Assembly (NCBI GenBank): GCA_947500445.1
Contig: CANMSB010000029.1
Location: 1-64,000 of the forward strand
DNA: 64,000 nucleotides
Direction of reading: 5' to 3'
Origin: an uncultured Flavobacteriaceae bacterium
Lineage (GTDB): Bacteria > Bacteroidota > Bacteroidia > Flavobacteriales > Flavobacteriaceae
This document shows, one piece after another, positions 8,013 to 16,174 of the stretch. The translations under genes and the position numbers were made by a program. How positions within the stretch are numbered: position 1 is the first letter of the stretch; the number at the start of each line of letters is the position of its first letter. The notes beneath the pieces were generated by a model. It worked only from the letters and a program-made list of their open reading frames with translations. It did not search any database and was not told the origin of the DNA.

Positions 8013-8254
8013 ACGGCACAAATATAGTAAAGCTATTTTGATTACGCTGATTTTAGGGAACGAAATGCTTTTTTGAATCTGGTTATAAACGAAATTCAGT
8101 CCATATTTCTATAAGCCATCGGCGCATCCCTTGCAAAAATAAGTATGTCCTAGCGATGAACGACCATTTAAAACGACCATGCGTTCAAGCGTAAACGTTT
8201 GTCGAACTTATGGGTAGCGAAGCGTATATTTTTCCAACGCCCCTTACATTCTCC

Positions 8255-8262
8255 TAATTTTG
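8255..8262 (+). promoter_or_regulatory. -7 promoter box TAATTTTG
   Basis: This is an exact match to TAnnTTTG, 33 bp before the ATG of the lipoprotein gene at 8296, predicting a leader of about 25-30 nt. No good -33 TTTG is seen at the standard distance. Confidence 0.5.
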
Positions 8263-8295
8263 TAATCGCTTATCACGTAATCGATAACCTACAAA

Positions 8296-9510
8296 ATGAG
8301 GTTCGGAAAATACTTATCGGCAATGGTTCTTTTAATAGGGGTATCCTCATGTACCTTGGACGAACCTGATGAGGAAAGTCTGCCGCCAATGGATATCGTA
8401 GAAAGCGCGAACCTTCCCGTACCTGTGGACGAAACCTCCGAACCGACCGATGCCCTTATGACCTACCAATGGGTAAGCCAAATGCAATTACCGAACGGTT
8501 TGCTAGAAAGCGCCTCGGACACCGATTTTGTATCCCTTTACGATAATGCCCTCGCGGCCTTGGTGTATATCGGACATGGGGACTTTACCTCCGCAGAGCG
8601 TATTTTTGATTACTTTGAAAGCCATATCGAGGACGAACTACAACAGGAAACCGGCGGTTTTTTTCAATTCAGGAACACCGAAGGCATGGAAGGGGAACGC
8701 CGTTGGCTGGGCGATAACGCCTGGTTGCTTATTGCCTTGAACAACTACCACAATACCACGGGAACCGAACGGTACCAAAAACTGTCCACGGCATTGGAAC
8801 GCTGGATCCGAAGTTTACAGGATGTCGATGGGGGACTCATGGGCGGAACCGAAGCCAACGGTAACGAAATACACAAGGTTACCGAAGGCATCATCACTGC
8901 CTTTAACGCAGTACCGGGCTATGACAATTTTCATAAAGGCATTTTACTTTTTTTAGAAGAAAACCGCTGGGACAACGTTTCGCGCACCCTTACGGCATGG
9001 CCGGAAAATCCCGCATACCTGCATGCGCTGGACCTTCATCCGCTCGGACAGGGTATTTTTGAAGAATTCCCAAAATCCCAGTTGTATCTGGCGGACGATT
9101 GGTACTTGACTACAAAGACCAATACCACGAACGGCGAACCGATCACCGGCTACTGTTTTGATGTCGATAAGGATGTGGTTTGGCTGGAGGGGACCGCACA
9201 AATGGCGATGGCCTTTGACCGGATAGGCGATATGGGAAAAGCTTCGGAACTGTTGAGCTCCCTTGAAAGGACCTTTATCCAAGCTACCGCGATGCAGGAT
9301 GCCCAAGGCATCCCATACGCGACCAACCTTGGCAGCACTTACGGATCCGAAATGCTATGGGACCACGCAGATTTTACCCCGGCACTCTCGTCAACGGCCT
9401 GGTACCTGCTCGCCAAAAAAGGGTTCGATCCCCTTGCAGTAGGCAAGCAAAAAAATATTCCGGAAACCGATAGGTTCTGGATTCAGAATGAAACGGCAAA
9501 ACTGCCCTAA
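8296..9510 (+). CDS. Lipoprotein with six-hairpin (alpha/alpha) glycosidase-like fold
   Basis: 404 aa. The N-terminus MRFGKYLSAMVLLIGVSSCT is a lipoprotein signal (Cys19). It is followed by an acidic linker, then repeated helical hairpins with patterns common in (alpha/alpha)6-barrel sugar enzymes: DNALAALVYIGHGD, GDNAWLLIALNNY, VTEGIITAFNAV, VWLEGTAQMAMAFDRIG and TPALSSTAWYLLA. Such folds occur in unsaturated glycuronyl hydrolases, GH8, GH15 and related families. I cannot assign a family, and no catalytic pair is certain. An acidic DNA/EGT position is a candidate. The gene precedes a Tat-exported oxidoreductase on the same strand, separated by 251 bp with a probable terminator, so they may be separate units. 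The protein would be surface or periplasmic. Confidence 0.75.
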   Translation: MRFGKYLSAMVLLIGVSSCTLDEPDEESLPPMDIVESANLPVPVDETSEPTDALMTYQWVSQMQLPNGLLESASDTDFVSLYDNALAALVYIGHGDFTSAERIFDYFESHIEDELQQETGGFFQFRNTEGMEGERRWLGDNAWLLIALNNYHNTTGTERYQKLSTALERWIRSLQDVDGGLMGGTEANGNEIHKVTEGIITAFNAVPGYDNFHKGILLFLEENRWDNVSRTLTAWPENPAYLHALDLHPLGQGIFEEFPKSQLYLADDWYLTTKTNTTNGEPITGYCFDVDKDVVWLEGTAQMAMAFDRIGDMGKASELLSSLERTFIQATAMQDAQGIPYATNLGSTYGSEMLWDHADFTPALSSTAWYLLAKKGFDPLAVGKQKNIPETDRFWIQNETAKLP

Positions 9511-9540
9511 GGCCGATAACAAAAACAGCGGCTCTTTTTC
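9511..9540 (+). terminator. Possible weak intrinsic terminator
   Basis: GGCCG (9511-9515) can pair with CGGCT (9529-9533), followed by CTTTTTCTT. The stem is only 5 bp with a 13-nt loop, so this is tentative. Confidence 0.3.
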
Positions 9541-9761
9541 TTAAAAACCAATTGACCACAATGTCCTACCAGTTGGTACCATTGCTAGGCATGGGCCTTT
9601 GACCCCAACACCTCAACGATGCATTTACTGAAAAAGCCCTTGTACCACCAACCCATTCCTTAGCCTTTTCCCCAGCGTTCCATTACCAAAAGCAGCAACC
9701 ACCGTCCGCTTGCGCAACCCCTCGAAAAAGCGTACATTAAATAGCTTTAAAAACCCAAACC

Positions 9762-11153
9762 ATGAAAAAGAAAGCTTCTAGAAGGACGTTCCTTAAAAAA
9801 GCCACCTTGGGATCTGCTGCGCTTTCCAGCGCTCCCTATGTTTTTGGCGCCCCTTATCACGAAACAAGGTTGCTCAAAAGAGATTACCGGAACGAATCCT
9901 TTGAGGCCAACGACCAGATTCAAATAGGGCTCATAGGAGCAGGCATTCAAGGCATACATGACACCAGTTCGGCCCTGCAGGTTCCGGGGGTAACCCTTGT
10001 GGCCGTTTGTGACCTTTACAACGGTAGGCTCGACAGGGCAAAAGAACTGTGGGGCAACGATCTTTTATTGACAAGGGACTACCGGGAACTGCTGGCACAA
10101 AAAAATATCGATGCCGTAATCGTTGCCACACCAGATCATTGGCATATGAAAATAACGGTCGATGCGCTGCGTGCCGGAAAAGCCGTCTACTGTGAAAAAC
10201 CCATGGTACAACGTTTTGATGAAGGAAAGGACATCATCGAAGCCCAACGGAACACGGGCCGTATCTGCCAGATCGGTAGTCAGGGAATGGCATCCTTGGG
10301 CAACGAAAAAGCGAAACAGCTTTATGAGGAGGGCGCCATTGGAGAACTGGTCATGCTCGATATGTACTCGGACCGCTACTCTTCCGAAGGGGCATGGCAA
10401 TACCCCATTCCTCCCGATGCCAGTATGGAAACCATTGACTTCGATACGTTCTTGGGAAAAGCGCCCACCGTTCCCTATGAGCCAAAACGCTTTTTTAGAT
10501 GGCGTAATTATAGGGATTATGGTACCGGTGTTGCCGGCGACCTGTTCGTGCACGCTTTTTCCACCCTTAACTATGTGATAGGTTCGCACGGACCCAACAG
10601 GGCCATGGCGACCGGAGGGCTCCGCTACTGGGATGACGGACGGGACGTACCCGACGTCAACATTACCTTGTACGACTATCCAAAAACGGATACCCATGCC
10701 GCTTTTAACGCCGTATTTCGTATTAATTTCGTCGCCGGAAATGGAGGAGGTTCCGGTTTCAAACTCGTTGGTACGGAAGGGGTCATGGAAATCGGTCAAA
10801 ACAGCCTTACGCTGGAACGGTCCAAACTAAACATGATTCCAGGCAAATACTCCATGATCGCCTATACCGAGGCTACCCAACAAAAGATAAGGGAGGAATA
10901 TGCGACGAAAATGGCGGAAGCAAGAACCGCGGACCTGAAAACCGGAACGCTTACTTGGAACGCGCAAAAAGACTACAAAGGCGCACGTTATGACCATTTT
11001 ACCAACTTTTTCGAGGCCATTAGGGGCACTTCAAAAGTTATTCAGGACCCAATTTTCGGAATGCGTGCGGCGGGAGCCGCTTTATTGGCGAACGAGAGCT
11101 ACTTTAAAGCGCGACCGGTTACCTGGGATGCTACAAAAATGCAACTGACCTAA
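9762..11153 (+). CDS. Gfo/Idh/MocA family oxidoreductase with Tat signal
   Basis: 463 aa. The N-terminus contains ASRRTFLKKATLGSAAL, a twin-arginine export signal (Arg7-Arg8), so the folded protein is probably sent to the periplasm with its cofactor. A Rossmann motif GLIGAGIQG lies at about residues 56-64, followed by AVCDLY. The conserved EKP (AVYCEKPM, about residue 146) contributes the catalytic Lys, and the C-terminal alpha/beta domain carries GDLFVHAFSTLNYVIG. Members oxidise or reduce sugars with NAD(P)H, and some exported relatives (GH109) use tightly bound NAD+ to hydrolyse glycosides. Which reaction occurs here cannot be told. Neighbours in carbohydrate metabolism fit a sugar substrate. 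Confidence 0.9.
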   Translation: MKKKASRRTFLKKATLGSAALSSAPYVFGAPYHETRLLKRDYRNESFEANDQIQIGLIGAGIQGIHDTSSALQVPGVTLVAVCDLYNGRLDRAKELWGNDLLLTRDYRELLAQKNIDAVIVATPDHWHMKITVDALRAGKAVYCEKPMVQRFDEGKDIIEAQRNTGRICQIGSQGMASLGNEKAKQLYEEGAIGELVMLDMYSDRYSSEGAWQYPIPPDASMETIDFDTFLGKAPTVPYEPKRFFRWRNYRDYGTGVAGDLFVHAFSTLNYVIGSHGPNRAMATGGLRYWDDGRDVPDVNITLYDYPKTDTHAAFNAVFRINFVAGNGGGSGFKLVGTEGVMEIGQNSLTLERSKLNMIPGKYSMIAYTEATQQKIREEYATKMAEARTADLKTGTLTWNAQKDYKGARYDHFTNFFEAIRGTSKVIQDPIFGMRAAGAALLANESYFKARPVTWDATKMQLT

Positions 11154-11177
11154 AATGGCTGAAGGGTTTTTGGAACA

Positions 11178-11999
11178 TTAAATTTTAAAGGTAATGACGG
11201 GTATTTTGGCCTGGTTCGCAACGTCCTCCCCTATACTTCCCATAAAAAAACGGGAGATCCCGGTTCGCCCATGAGTGGGTATGCCGATAAGGTCGGCACC
11301 AACGGATTTTCCATAATTCAAAATTCCCTTTTCGACCGAGTAGTCGTTATAAATGACAACTTCGCCCTGGGTACAGGCCTTCTGTAAAAAATGTTGTATC
11401 CTGTTTTGGAGCTCGGCCGTACTCCCGAACGTGTCGCCCGGGGTATTGATATACACCAAATGTGGGGTTACCGAAAATAATTCGGCGAATGCCAACGCTT
11501 TTTGAAAGGCAGATAGGCTTTCGTCCTTAAAATCGCAGGCAAAAACAAACCGTTCGATGAGAAATTCCTCAAAATCCTTTTTCACTACCAATACCGGAAT
11601 TTCGGCACTTCGCACCACTTTTTCGGCATTGGAGCCTATAAATAGGGCTTCCAGGCCATCGCTTCCGTTAGAACCCATCACTACAAGGTCCGATGCGTAC
11701 TCCTCGGCAATTTTATTGAGCTCCACAAAAACCTTATAGGGCTTTACAATAGCTGTGACCGAAATCCCTTCCAAATAATCCTTGTCCAGAAAACCGCTCA
11801 ACTTTTTTTCCGCGGCCTTTAAAAAAAATACCGCCTGCTGGGCCTGTTGGCTGTCCGTGGACGAGAAGACGGCTTCCGAAAGTTCCAACATGTGCACCGT
11901 TATAATGGCAGCCTTGTGTTTGTTGGCCAGATATGCGGCCGCTTTTAAGGCAAATTCCGATTGTTTTGAAAAATCGATGGGGACAATAATAGTGTTCAT
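11178..11999 (-). CDS. Universal stress protein, tandem UspA domains
   Basis: 273 aa with two Usp domains (about 1-145 and 146-273). Each starts with a short beta strand (IIVPIDFSKQSEFAL in domain 1; RFVFACDFKDESLSAF in domain 2). Domain 1 has the ATP-binding pattern G-x2-G-x9-G-S in GSNGSDGLEALFIGS. Domain 2 has HGRTGISRFFMGSIGEDVA, typical of the family. These are cytoplasmic nucleotide-binding stress proteins. It is convergent with the Gfo/Idh/MocA gene (24 bp between stops) and has its own promoter region upstream of 11999. Confidence 0.92.
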   Translation of the reverse strand: MNTIIVPIDFSKQSEFALKAAAYLANKHKAAIITVHMLELSEAVFSSTDSQQAQQAVFFLKAAEKKLSGFLDKDYLEGISVTAIVKPYKVFVELNKIAEEYASDLVVMGSNGSDGLEALFIGSNAEKVVRSAEIPVLVVKKDFEEFLIERFVFACDFKDESLSAFQKALAFAELFSVTPHLVYINTPGDTFGSTAELQNRIQHFLQKACTQGEVVIYNDYSVEKGILNYGKSVGADLIGIPTHGRTGISRFFMGSIGEDVANQAKIPVITFKI

Positions 12000-12119
12000 G
12001 AGCCATTAGTTTCCCTGAAAGATACTACATATCCGGTTCTTGGCTCAATACGGACCAAAACGGTTGCCGCCCTAAAAATACTTAGAAGGATTTAGGGCAA
12101 GCACCTATTGGTCGGTCCA

Positions 12120-13745
12120 TTAAAGCGCCAGCGTACTAAAGGAAATCATGATATACAAGACCACGGCGATTACGAGTACCGAAGCGACAATGTCCCAGAT
12201 ATTATAGCTTGCCTTATTGTTCTCCTTTTGTTCCGCACTAACGCTACCAAATGTAAGCCCTTGAAGCTGTGCCTCCGTTGGCTTCGGATAAAACATACTC
12301 ACCGTTACGGCGATAGCCACACAAATGGCAAAAAAGTAGGCCCCAAAGACCAACCAATTGATATCGGCAATATTGAACATAAAACTACCTTCCGCGAAAC
12401 TGGACTTCATAATCTCCAGGGTGAGTTTTGTAAATCCGATAATCAGTCCGCCTAACAAGGTAGCAATAGCGCCGTTGGCATTGATACGTTTATAGAAGAT
12501 ACCAAGAAGAAAAACGGCCGTTATCGGCGGGGAAATATACGCCTGAACGTTTTGCAGGTATTCATATAATCCGTCGGAGAGTTGGGTGATCACGGGGATC
12601 CATAAAAGTCCCAGCCCTACTACAAAAAAAGTAGCGATACGGCCTGTTTTCACCAATTCTTCCTCGGGCTTTTCGGGTTTTATCTTTTTGTAAATGTCCA
12701 GGGTGAACAAGGTGGAGCACGAATTGAATACCGAAGCCAGCGAACTCATTAAGGCGGCCAAAAGGCCAGCGGCCACCAAACCTCTCAATCCCGAGGGAAG
12801 AAGGTTGCTCATAAGTACCGGAAACGCCTCATCCGGACTGTCCCAATCGAGTTTTCCCTGCATTTTCAATCCAAGGGCCACAACCCCTGGTATCAGAAAC
12901 AAGAAAATAGGCATGAGTTTTAAAAGTGCCCCAAAAATACTCCCCCTTCGTCCTTCTTTTATGTTCTTTGCGGTCAATACCCTTTGAACGATTACCTGAT
13001 CGGTACACCAATACCAGATACCGACAATGGTACTGGTCAAAAACAAGGGCAACCATGGAAAATCCGGATCACTGTTCGGACGCCACATATTAAAATAATC
13101 GACACCTACGGTGGTTTTCAGCTCGCTCCATCCCCCAACGGCGTCCAAGCCCATTACGGTAAGTACCCCCGCACCGATGACCAGAACTATGGCCTGAATG
13201 GTTTCGGTATATACTACGGCACGCATTCCACCCAAAACAGTATAAAGACCGGTAAGGACCACCGTGGCCACGGCACCGATCCAGAACGGAATACCGAGCA
13301 ATGCGGACACCACTACCCCACCGGCATAAATGGTAACCGAGACCTTAGTGAGTATATAGGCGATTAACGACACGACCGACAATACCCAACGGCTGCGGGC
13401 ATCGAACCGTTTTTCCAAGAACTCCGGCATGGTAAACACGCCACTACGTGCATAAAAAGGTAAAAACACCCAACCCAACATCAATACGATCCAGGCATGT
13501 AGCTCGTAGATCAGCAAGGGCATTTTATCGCCCGCTCCATTTCCTGCAAGGCCCACTACATGTTCCGAACCGATATTGGAAGCAAAGATGGAGGCCCCGA
13601 CAATGAACCAGCCCATGTTGCGCCCGGCCAAAAAGTAATCCTCCGTATTTTTCTGTTTTTGCCGTATCACCCACCAGGCGACGCCCAAAAGAATTAAAAA
13701 GTAAAACGCGATAACCACCCAATCGAGCGTGTCCAGTCCTTTCAT
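12120..13745 (-). CDS. Sodium:solute symporter (SSS/SGLT family), probable sugar transporter
   Basis: 541 aa polytopic inner-membrane protein with about 14 helices. The N-terminal DYFLAGRNMGWFIVGASIFASNIGSEHVVGLAG and the following GVFTMPEFLEKRF are typical of SGLT-like sodium/sugar symporters of Bacteroidota. Transport would be coupled to inward Na+ flow. The substrate is not certain, but a hexose or N-acetylhexosamine is likely from the family and from the nearby sugar kinase / nucleotidyltransferase pair. An imperfect dyad (GTTAAACGATTAAAC, 13781-13795) lies about 36 bp upstream of the start and could be an operator. Confidence 0.9.
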   Translation of the reverse strand: MKGLDTLDWVVIAFYFLILLGVAWWVIRQKQKNTEDYFLAGRNMGWFIVGASIFASNIGSEHVVGLAGNGAGDKMPLLIYELHAWIVLMLGWVFLPFYARSGVFTMPEFLEKRFDARSRWVLSVVSLIAYILTKVSVTIYAGGVVVSALLGIPFWIGAVATVVLTGLYTVLGGMRAVVYTETIQAIVLVIGAGVLTVMGLDAVGGWSELKTTVGVDYFNMWRPNSDPDFPWLPLFLTSTIVGIWYWCTDQVIVQRVLTAKNIKEGRRGSIFGALLKLMPIFLFLIPGVVALGLKMQGKLDWDSPDEAFPVLMSNLLPSGLRGLVAAGLLAALMSSLASVFNSCSTLFTLDIYKKIKPEKPEEELVKTGRIATFFVVGLGLLWIPVITQLSDGLYEYLQNVQAYISPPITAVFLLGIFYKRINANGAIATLLGGLIIGFTKLTLEIMKSSFAEGSFMFNIADINWLVFGAYFFAICVAIAVTVSMFYPKPTEAQLQGLTFGSVSAEQKENNKASYNIWDIVASVLVIAVVLYIMISFSTLAL

Positions 13746-14108
13746 GATATATGTTTATGTATTGGTTGTTGTTCTAATAGGTTAAACGATTAAACTACTG
13801 GTGCTTCCACTCTACGGAAACACCTTCAACAAAATATATTCGTGCAAATTTCCCCAAATGTAAACCGAATACGATTCCATCCCCTTAGGCACCGTTTGCT
13901 TTTTAACAGCTTACACCATTTTAACTTTGAAATGGCGTTACTTTCGCTTTACTAGATTTCCAAATAGCGTTTATTCGGAAACGAAGGGTCAAAATATAAA
14001 AATTTTAGCGATCGCCGGTTCCTACAAGCACATTTCTTGGAATGTATTTCCCTACCTAGTCCCTTTTTGTCATAAAAACCTATTTTTGCAACATAAAAAA
14101 TAAAACAC
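13746..14108. other. Divergent intergenic region
   Basis: 363 bp separate the symporter and nucleotidyltransferase starts. It holds the imperfect dyad at 13781-13795 on the symporter side and a TATTTTTG -7 box on the other side (14081-14088). No gene or RNA is visible. Confidence 0.6.
14081..14088 (+). promoter_or_regulatory. -7 promoter box TATTTTTG
   Basis: Exact TAnnTTTG match, 20 bp before the nucleotidyltransferase ATG at 14109. It predicts a very short leader, which is common in Bacteroidota. Confidence 0.45.
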
Positions 14109-14993
14109 ATGACCTTATTATTGATGGCCGCGGGAAGCGGAAGCCGTTACGGAAAATTAAAACAGTTTGACGACCTTGGACCAAAAGGGGAATTTCTTAT
14201 GGAGTTCGCTATGTACGATGCCATTAAAAACGGGTTCGACCATGTGGTCGTCATCACCAAAAAGGAAAATGTCGTTTTTTTAAAGGACCATTTGACAGGG
14301 AGGCTTCCGGAATCGGTACGATTGGACGTTCTTGCCCAAGAACTTACCGACCTTCCCGAAGGGGTTACCTTTACCGGGGAACGACCAAAACCTTGGGGTA
14401 CCGCACATGCCGTTTGGACCGCCCGCAATGTCATCAATGATCCTTTTTGTGTGATCAATGCCGATGATTTCTACGGACAATCGGCCTACGCCAATGCGGC
14501 AACCTTTATCAAGGAAAATCCACAGGAAGATCATTATGCCTTGGTGGGATATACCTTAAAGGACACTTTATCCGAACACGGATCGGTTTCCCGAGGCGTA
14601 TGCAAAACCGATGGCGATGCCTTGATTTCGGTCGATGAACGATTGAAATTGGAACAAAAAGGCGATAAGGTAGTCGACGCCGATTCCGGATTGGAATATA
14701 CCGGGGACGAATTGGCCAGCATGAATTTTTGGATCTGCAGGCCATCAATTTTTAACGTTATCGAAGAAGAGTTCCGTACGTTTTTACAGGACGATCATCT
14801 TATCAAGACCAGTGAACTCTACATTCCGAAAACCATTCAGACCATGTTGAAGGACGGGCTTGCAAAAGTAAAGGTCGTACCTACCAAAGATCAGTGGTTC
14901 GGGGTTACCTATGCGAGTGACCGTGAAGTCGCGGTGGAAAGCCTGCAACAAAAAACGGATGCCGGCCAATACGTTTCACCCTTATGGCCCTAA
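14109..14993 (+). CDS. Sugar-phosphate nucleotidyltransferase-like protein
   Basis: 294 aa. The N-terminal LLMAAGSGSRYGKLKQFDDLGPKGEFLMEF is the nucleoside-triphosphate-binding signature of the NTP_transferase family (GxGxR and a downstream Lys), and INADDFYG (about residue 120) supplies the metal-binding Asp. Such enzymes join a sugar 1-phosphate to UTP, dTTP or GTP and release pyrophosphate. The 3' end overlaps the next gene, a phosphotransferase of the kind that makes sugar 1-phosphates, by 10 bp, so the two are translated together. The likely job is therefore the second step of a kinase/pyrophosphorylase salvage route. The substrate is not resolved. Confidence 0.85.
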   Translation: MTLLLMAAGSGSRYGKLKQFDDLGPKGEFLMEFAMYDAIKNGFDHVVVITKKENVVFLKDHLTGRLPESVRLDVLAQELTDLPEGVTFTGERPKPWGTAHAVWTARNVINDPFCVINADDFYGQSAYANAATFIKENPQEDHYALVGYTLKDTLSEHGSVSRGVCKTDGDALISVDERLKLEQKGDKVVDADSGLEYTGDELASMNFWICRPSIFNVIEEEFRTFLQDDHLIKTSELYIPKTIQTMLKDGLAKVKVVPTKDQWFGVTYASDREVAVESLQQKTDAGQYVSPLWP

Positions 14994-16060
14994 AGCCATA
15001 TTCCGAAAAAACCTTAAGGGCGCTGTTGGAAGCATTCAACGTTCCCGAGCAAAACTATCGCTTTCGGCCCCTAACGAACGGTCTCATTAACGACACCTTT
15101 CTGGCGCAGGGCGAAAAAGGGAACGCCTATGTACTGCAACGGATCAACACATCGGTTTTCCCGAACGTATCGGGCCTCATGAACAATATGGAACGAGGGC
15201 TATCTTTTCTAAAAGATAGCTCCTATCCCCCACCGCTACTTTTAAAGACTGCAGCTCATAAACGCTTTATTTTCCATAGCGGGCTGGGGTATTGGAGGGC
15301 AATGCGCTATATGCCGGACAGCATTAGCTTCGATACCACCCAGAAACCGGAAATCGCTTTTGAGTGCGGAAAAGTAATCGCAAACTTTCACCGTCGACTG
15401 CGACAGGCCGATCCGGAAGCATTTACCGACACTATTCCCGATTTTCATCGACTGGACGCCAGAATCGAACAATTTGAAAAGGCCTTGGGCGGGGCAAAGA
15501 CCGAAAGGTTAAAAAATGCAACGGAAGCCATTGCGTTTGCCAAGGATACCGGCACAACTTTGATCGGGGCGCTGCCAAAAGGACTTCCCGATCGCATATG
15601 CCATAACGACACCAAACTGAACAACATTCTTTTTTCGAAAAAGACGGGAAAAGCACTTTGTTTGATCGACCTGGATACTTTGATGAAAGGATATTTTCAC
15701 TATGATTTTGGCGATGCGGTACGTACGCTAGCGAACCCCGCACCGGAAGACGGGCAAGATCGTGGAAACATTACCTTCGACCTAAAAATGTTCGCGGCTT
15801 TCGCAAAGGGCTTGGCGCATAGCGGACCATTTTTGAACGATAACGAACTAAAAGCAGCCTCTTTCGGAGCCCTTTTGATGCCTTTTTTACATGGTATCCG
15901 GGCTTTGACCGATTACCTAAATAACGACCTGTACTACAAAACAATTTACAAGGAGCAAAACCTGGACCGTTGCCGGAGTCTTTTTAATTTTACCGCAAAG
16001 GCACAGTCCCATATAGATGCCATGTCGCATATTGTTAGAACCACCTTAAAACCGGTATGA
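14984..16060 (+). CDS. APH-family phosphotransferase, probable anomeric sugar kinase
   Basis: 358 aa with the aminoglycoside-phosphotransferase (choline kinase-like) fold. The catalytic loop is CHNDTKLNNILF (about residue 205; H-N-D with downstream N) and the metal motif is LIDLDTLMKG (about 229). The N-terminal lobe includes NGLINDTFL and AYVLQRIN. Among relatives, N-acetylhexosamine 1-kinase (NahK) phosphorylates GlcNAc/GalNAc at the anomeric carbon. The NDT...VLQRIN...F pattern resembles that branch rather than antibiotic-resistance enzymes. Overlap with a nucleotidyltransferase gene (14984-14993) supports anomeric sugar phosphorylation followed by nucleotide activation. Resistance to aminoglycosides is not suggested. 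Confidence 0.8.
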   Translation: MALKPYSEKTLRALLEAFNVPEQNYRFRPLTNGLINDTFLAQGEKGNAYVLQRINTSVFPNVSGLMNNMERGLSFLKDSSYPPPLLLKTAAHKRFIFHSGLGYWRAMRYMPDSISFDTTQKPEIAFECGKVIANFHRRLRQADPEAFTDTIPDFHRLDARIEQFEKALGGAKTERLKNATEAIAFAKDTGTTLIGALPKGLPDRICHNDTKLNNILFSKKTGKALCLIDLDTLMKGYFHYDFGDAVRTLANPAPEDGQDRGNITFDLKMFAAFAKGLAHSGPFLNDNELKAASFGALLMPFLHGIRALTDYLNNDLYYKTIYKEQNLDRCRSLFNFTAKAQSHIDAMSHIVRTTLKPV

Positions 16061-16174
16061 TCTTCCCTAACCGGGTCCTGATTTAAAGTCGTACTTCCTA
16101 TAAAATGAAGGCCTTAAACCGCTCTCGCCTTTTCCAAATTTAGTATTTTAGTTCTCTACTACAACGGAAGATAC

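Noticed and set aside
9418-9440. tRNA T-arm-like GGTTCGATCC
   Set aside because: Lies inside a well-supported coding region and has no matching stem or cloverleaf.
14984-16060. Aminoglycoside resistance gene
   Set aside because: The fold is shared with many kinases. Overlap with a nucleotidyltransferase and the sugar context argue for a metabolic kinase.
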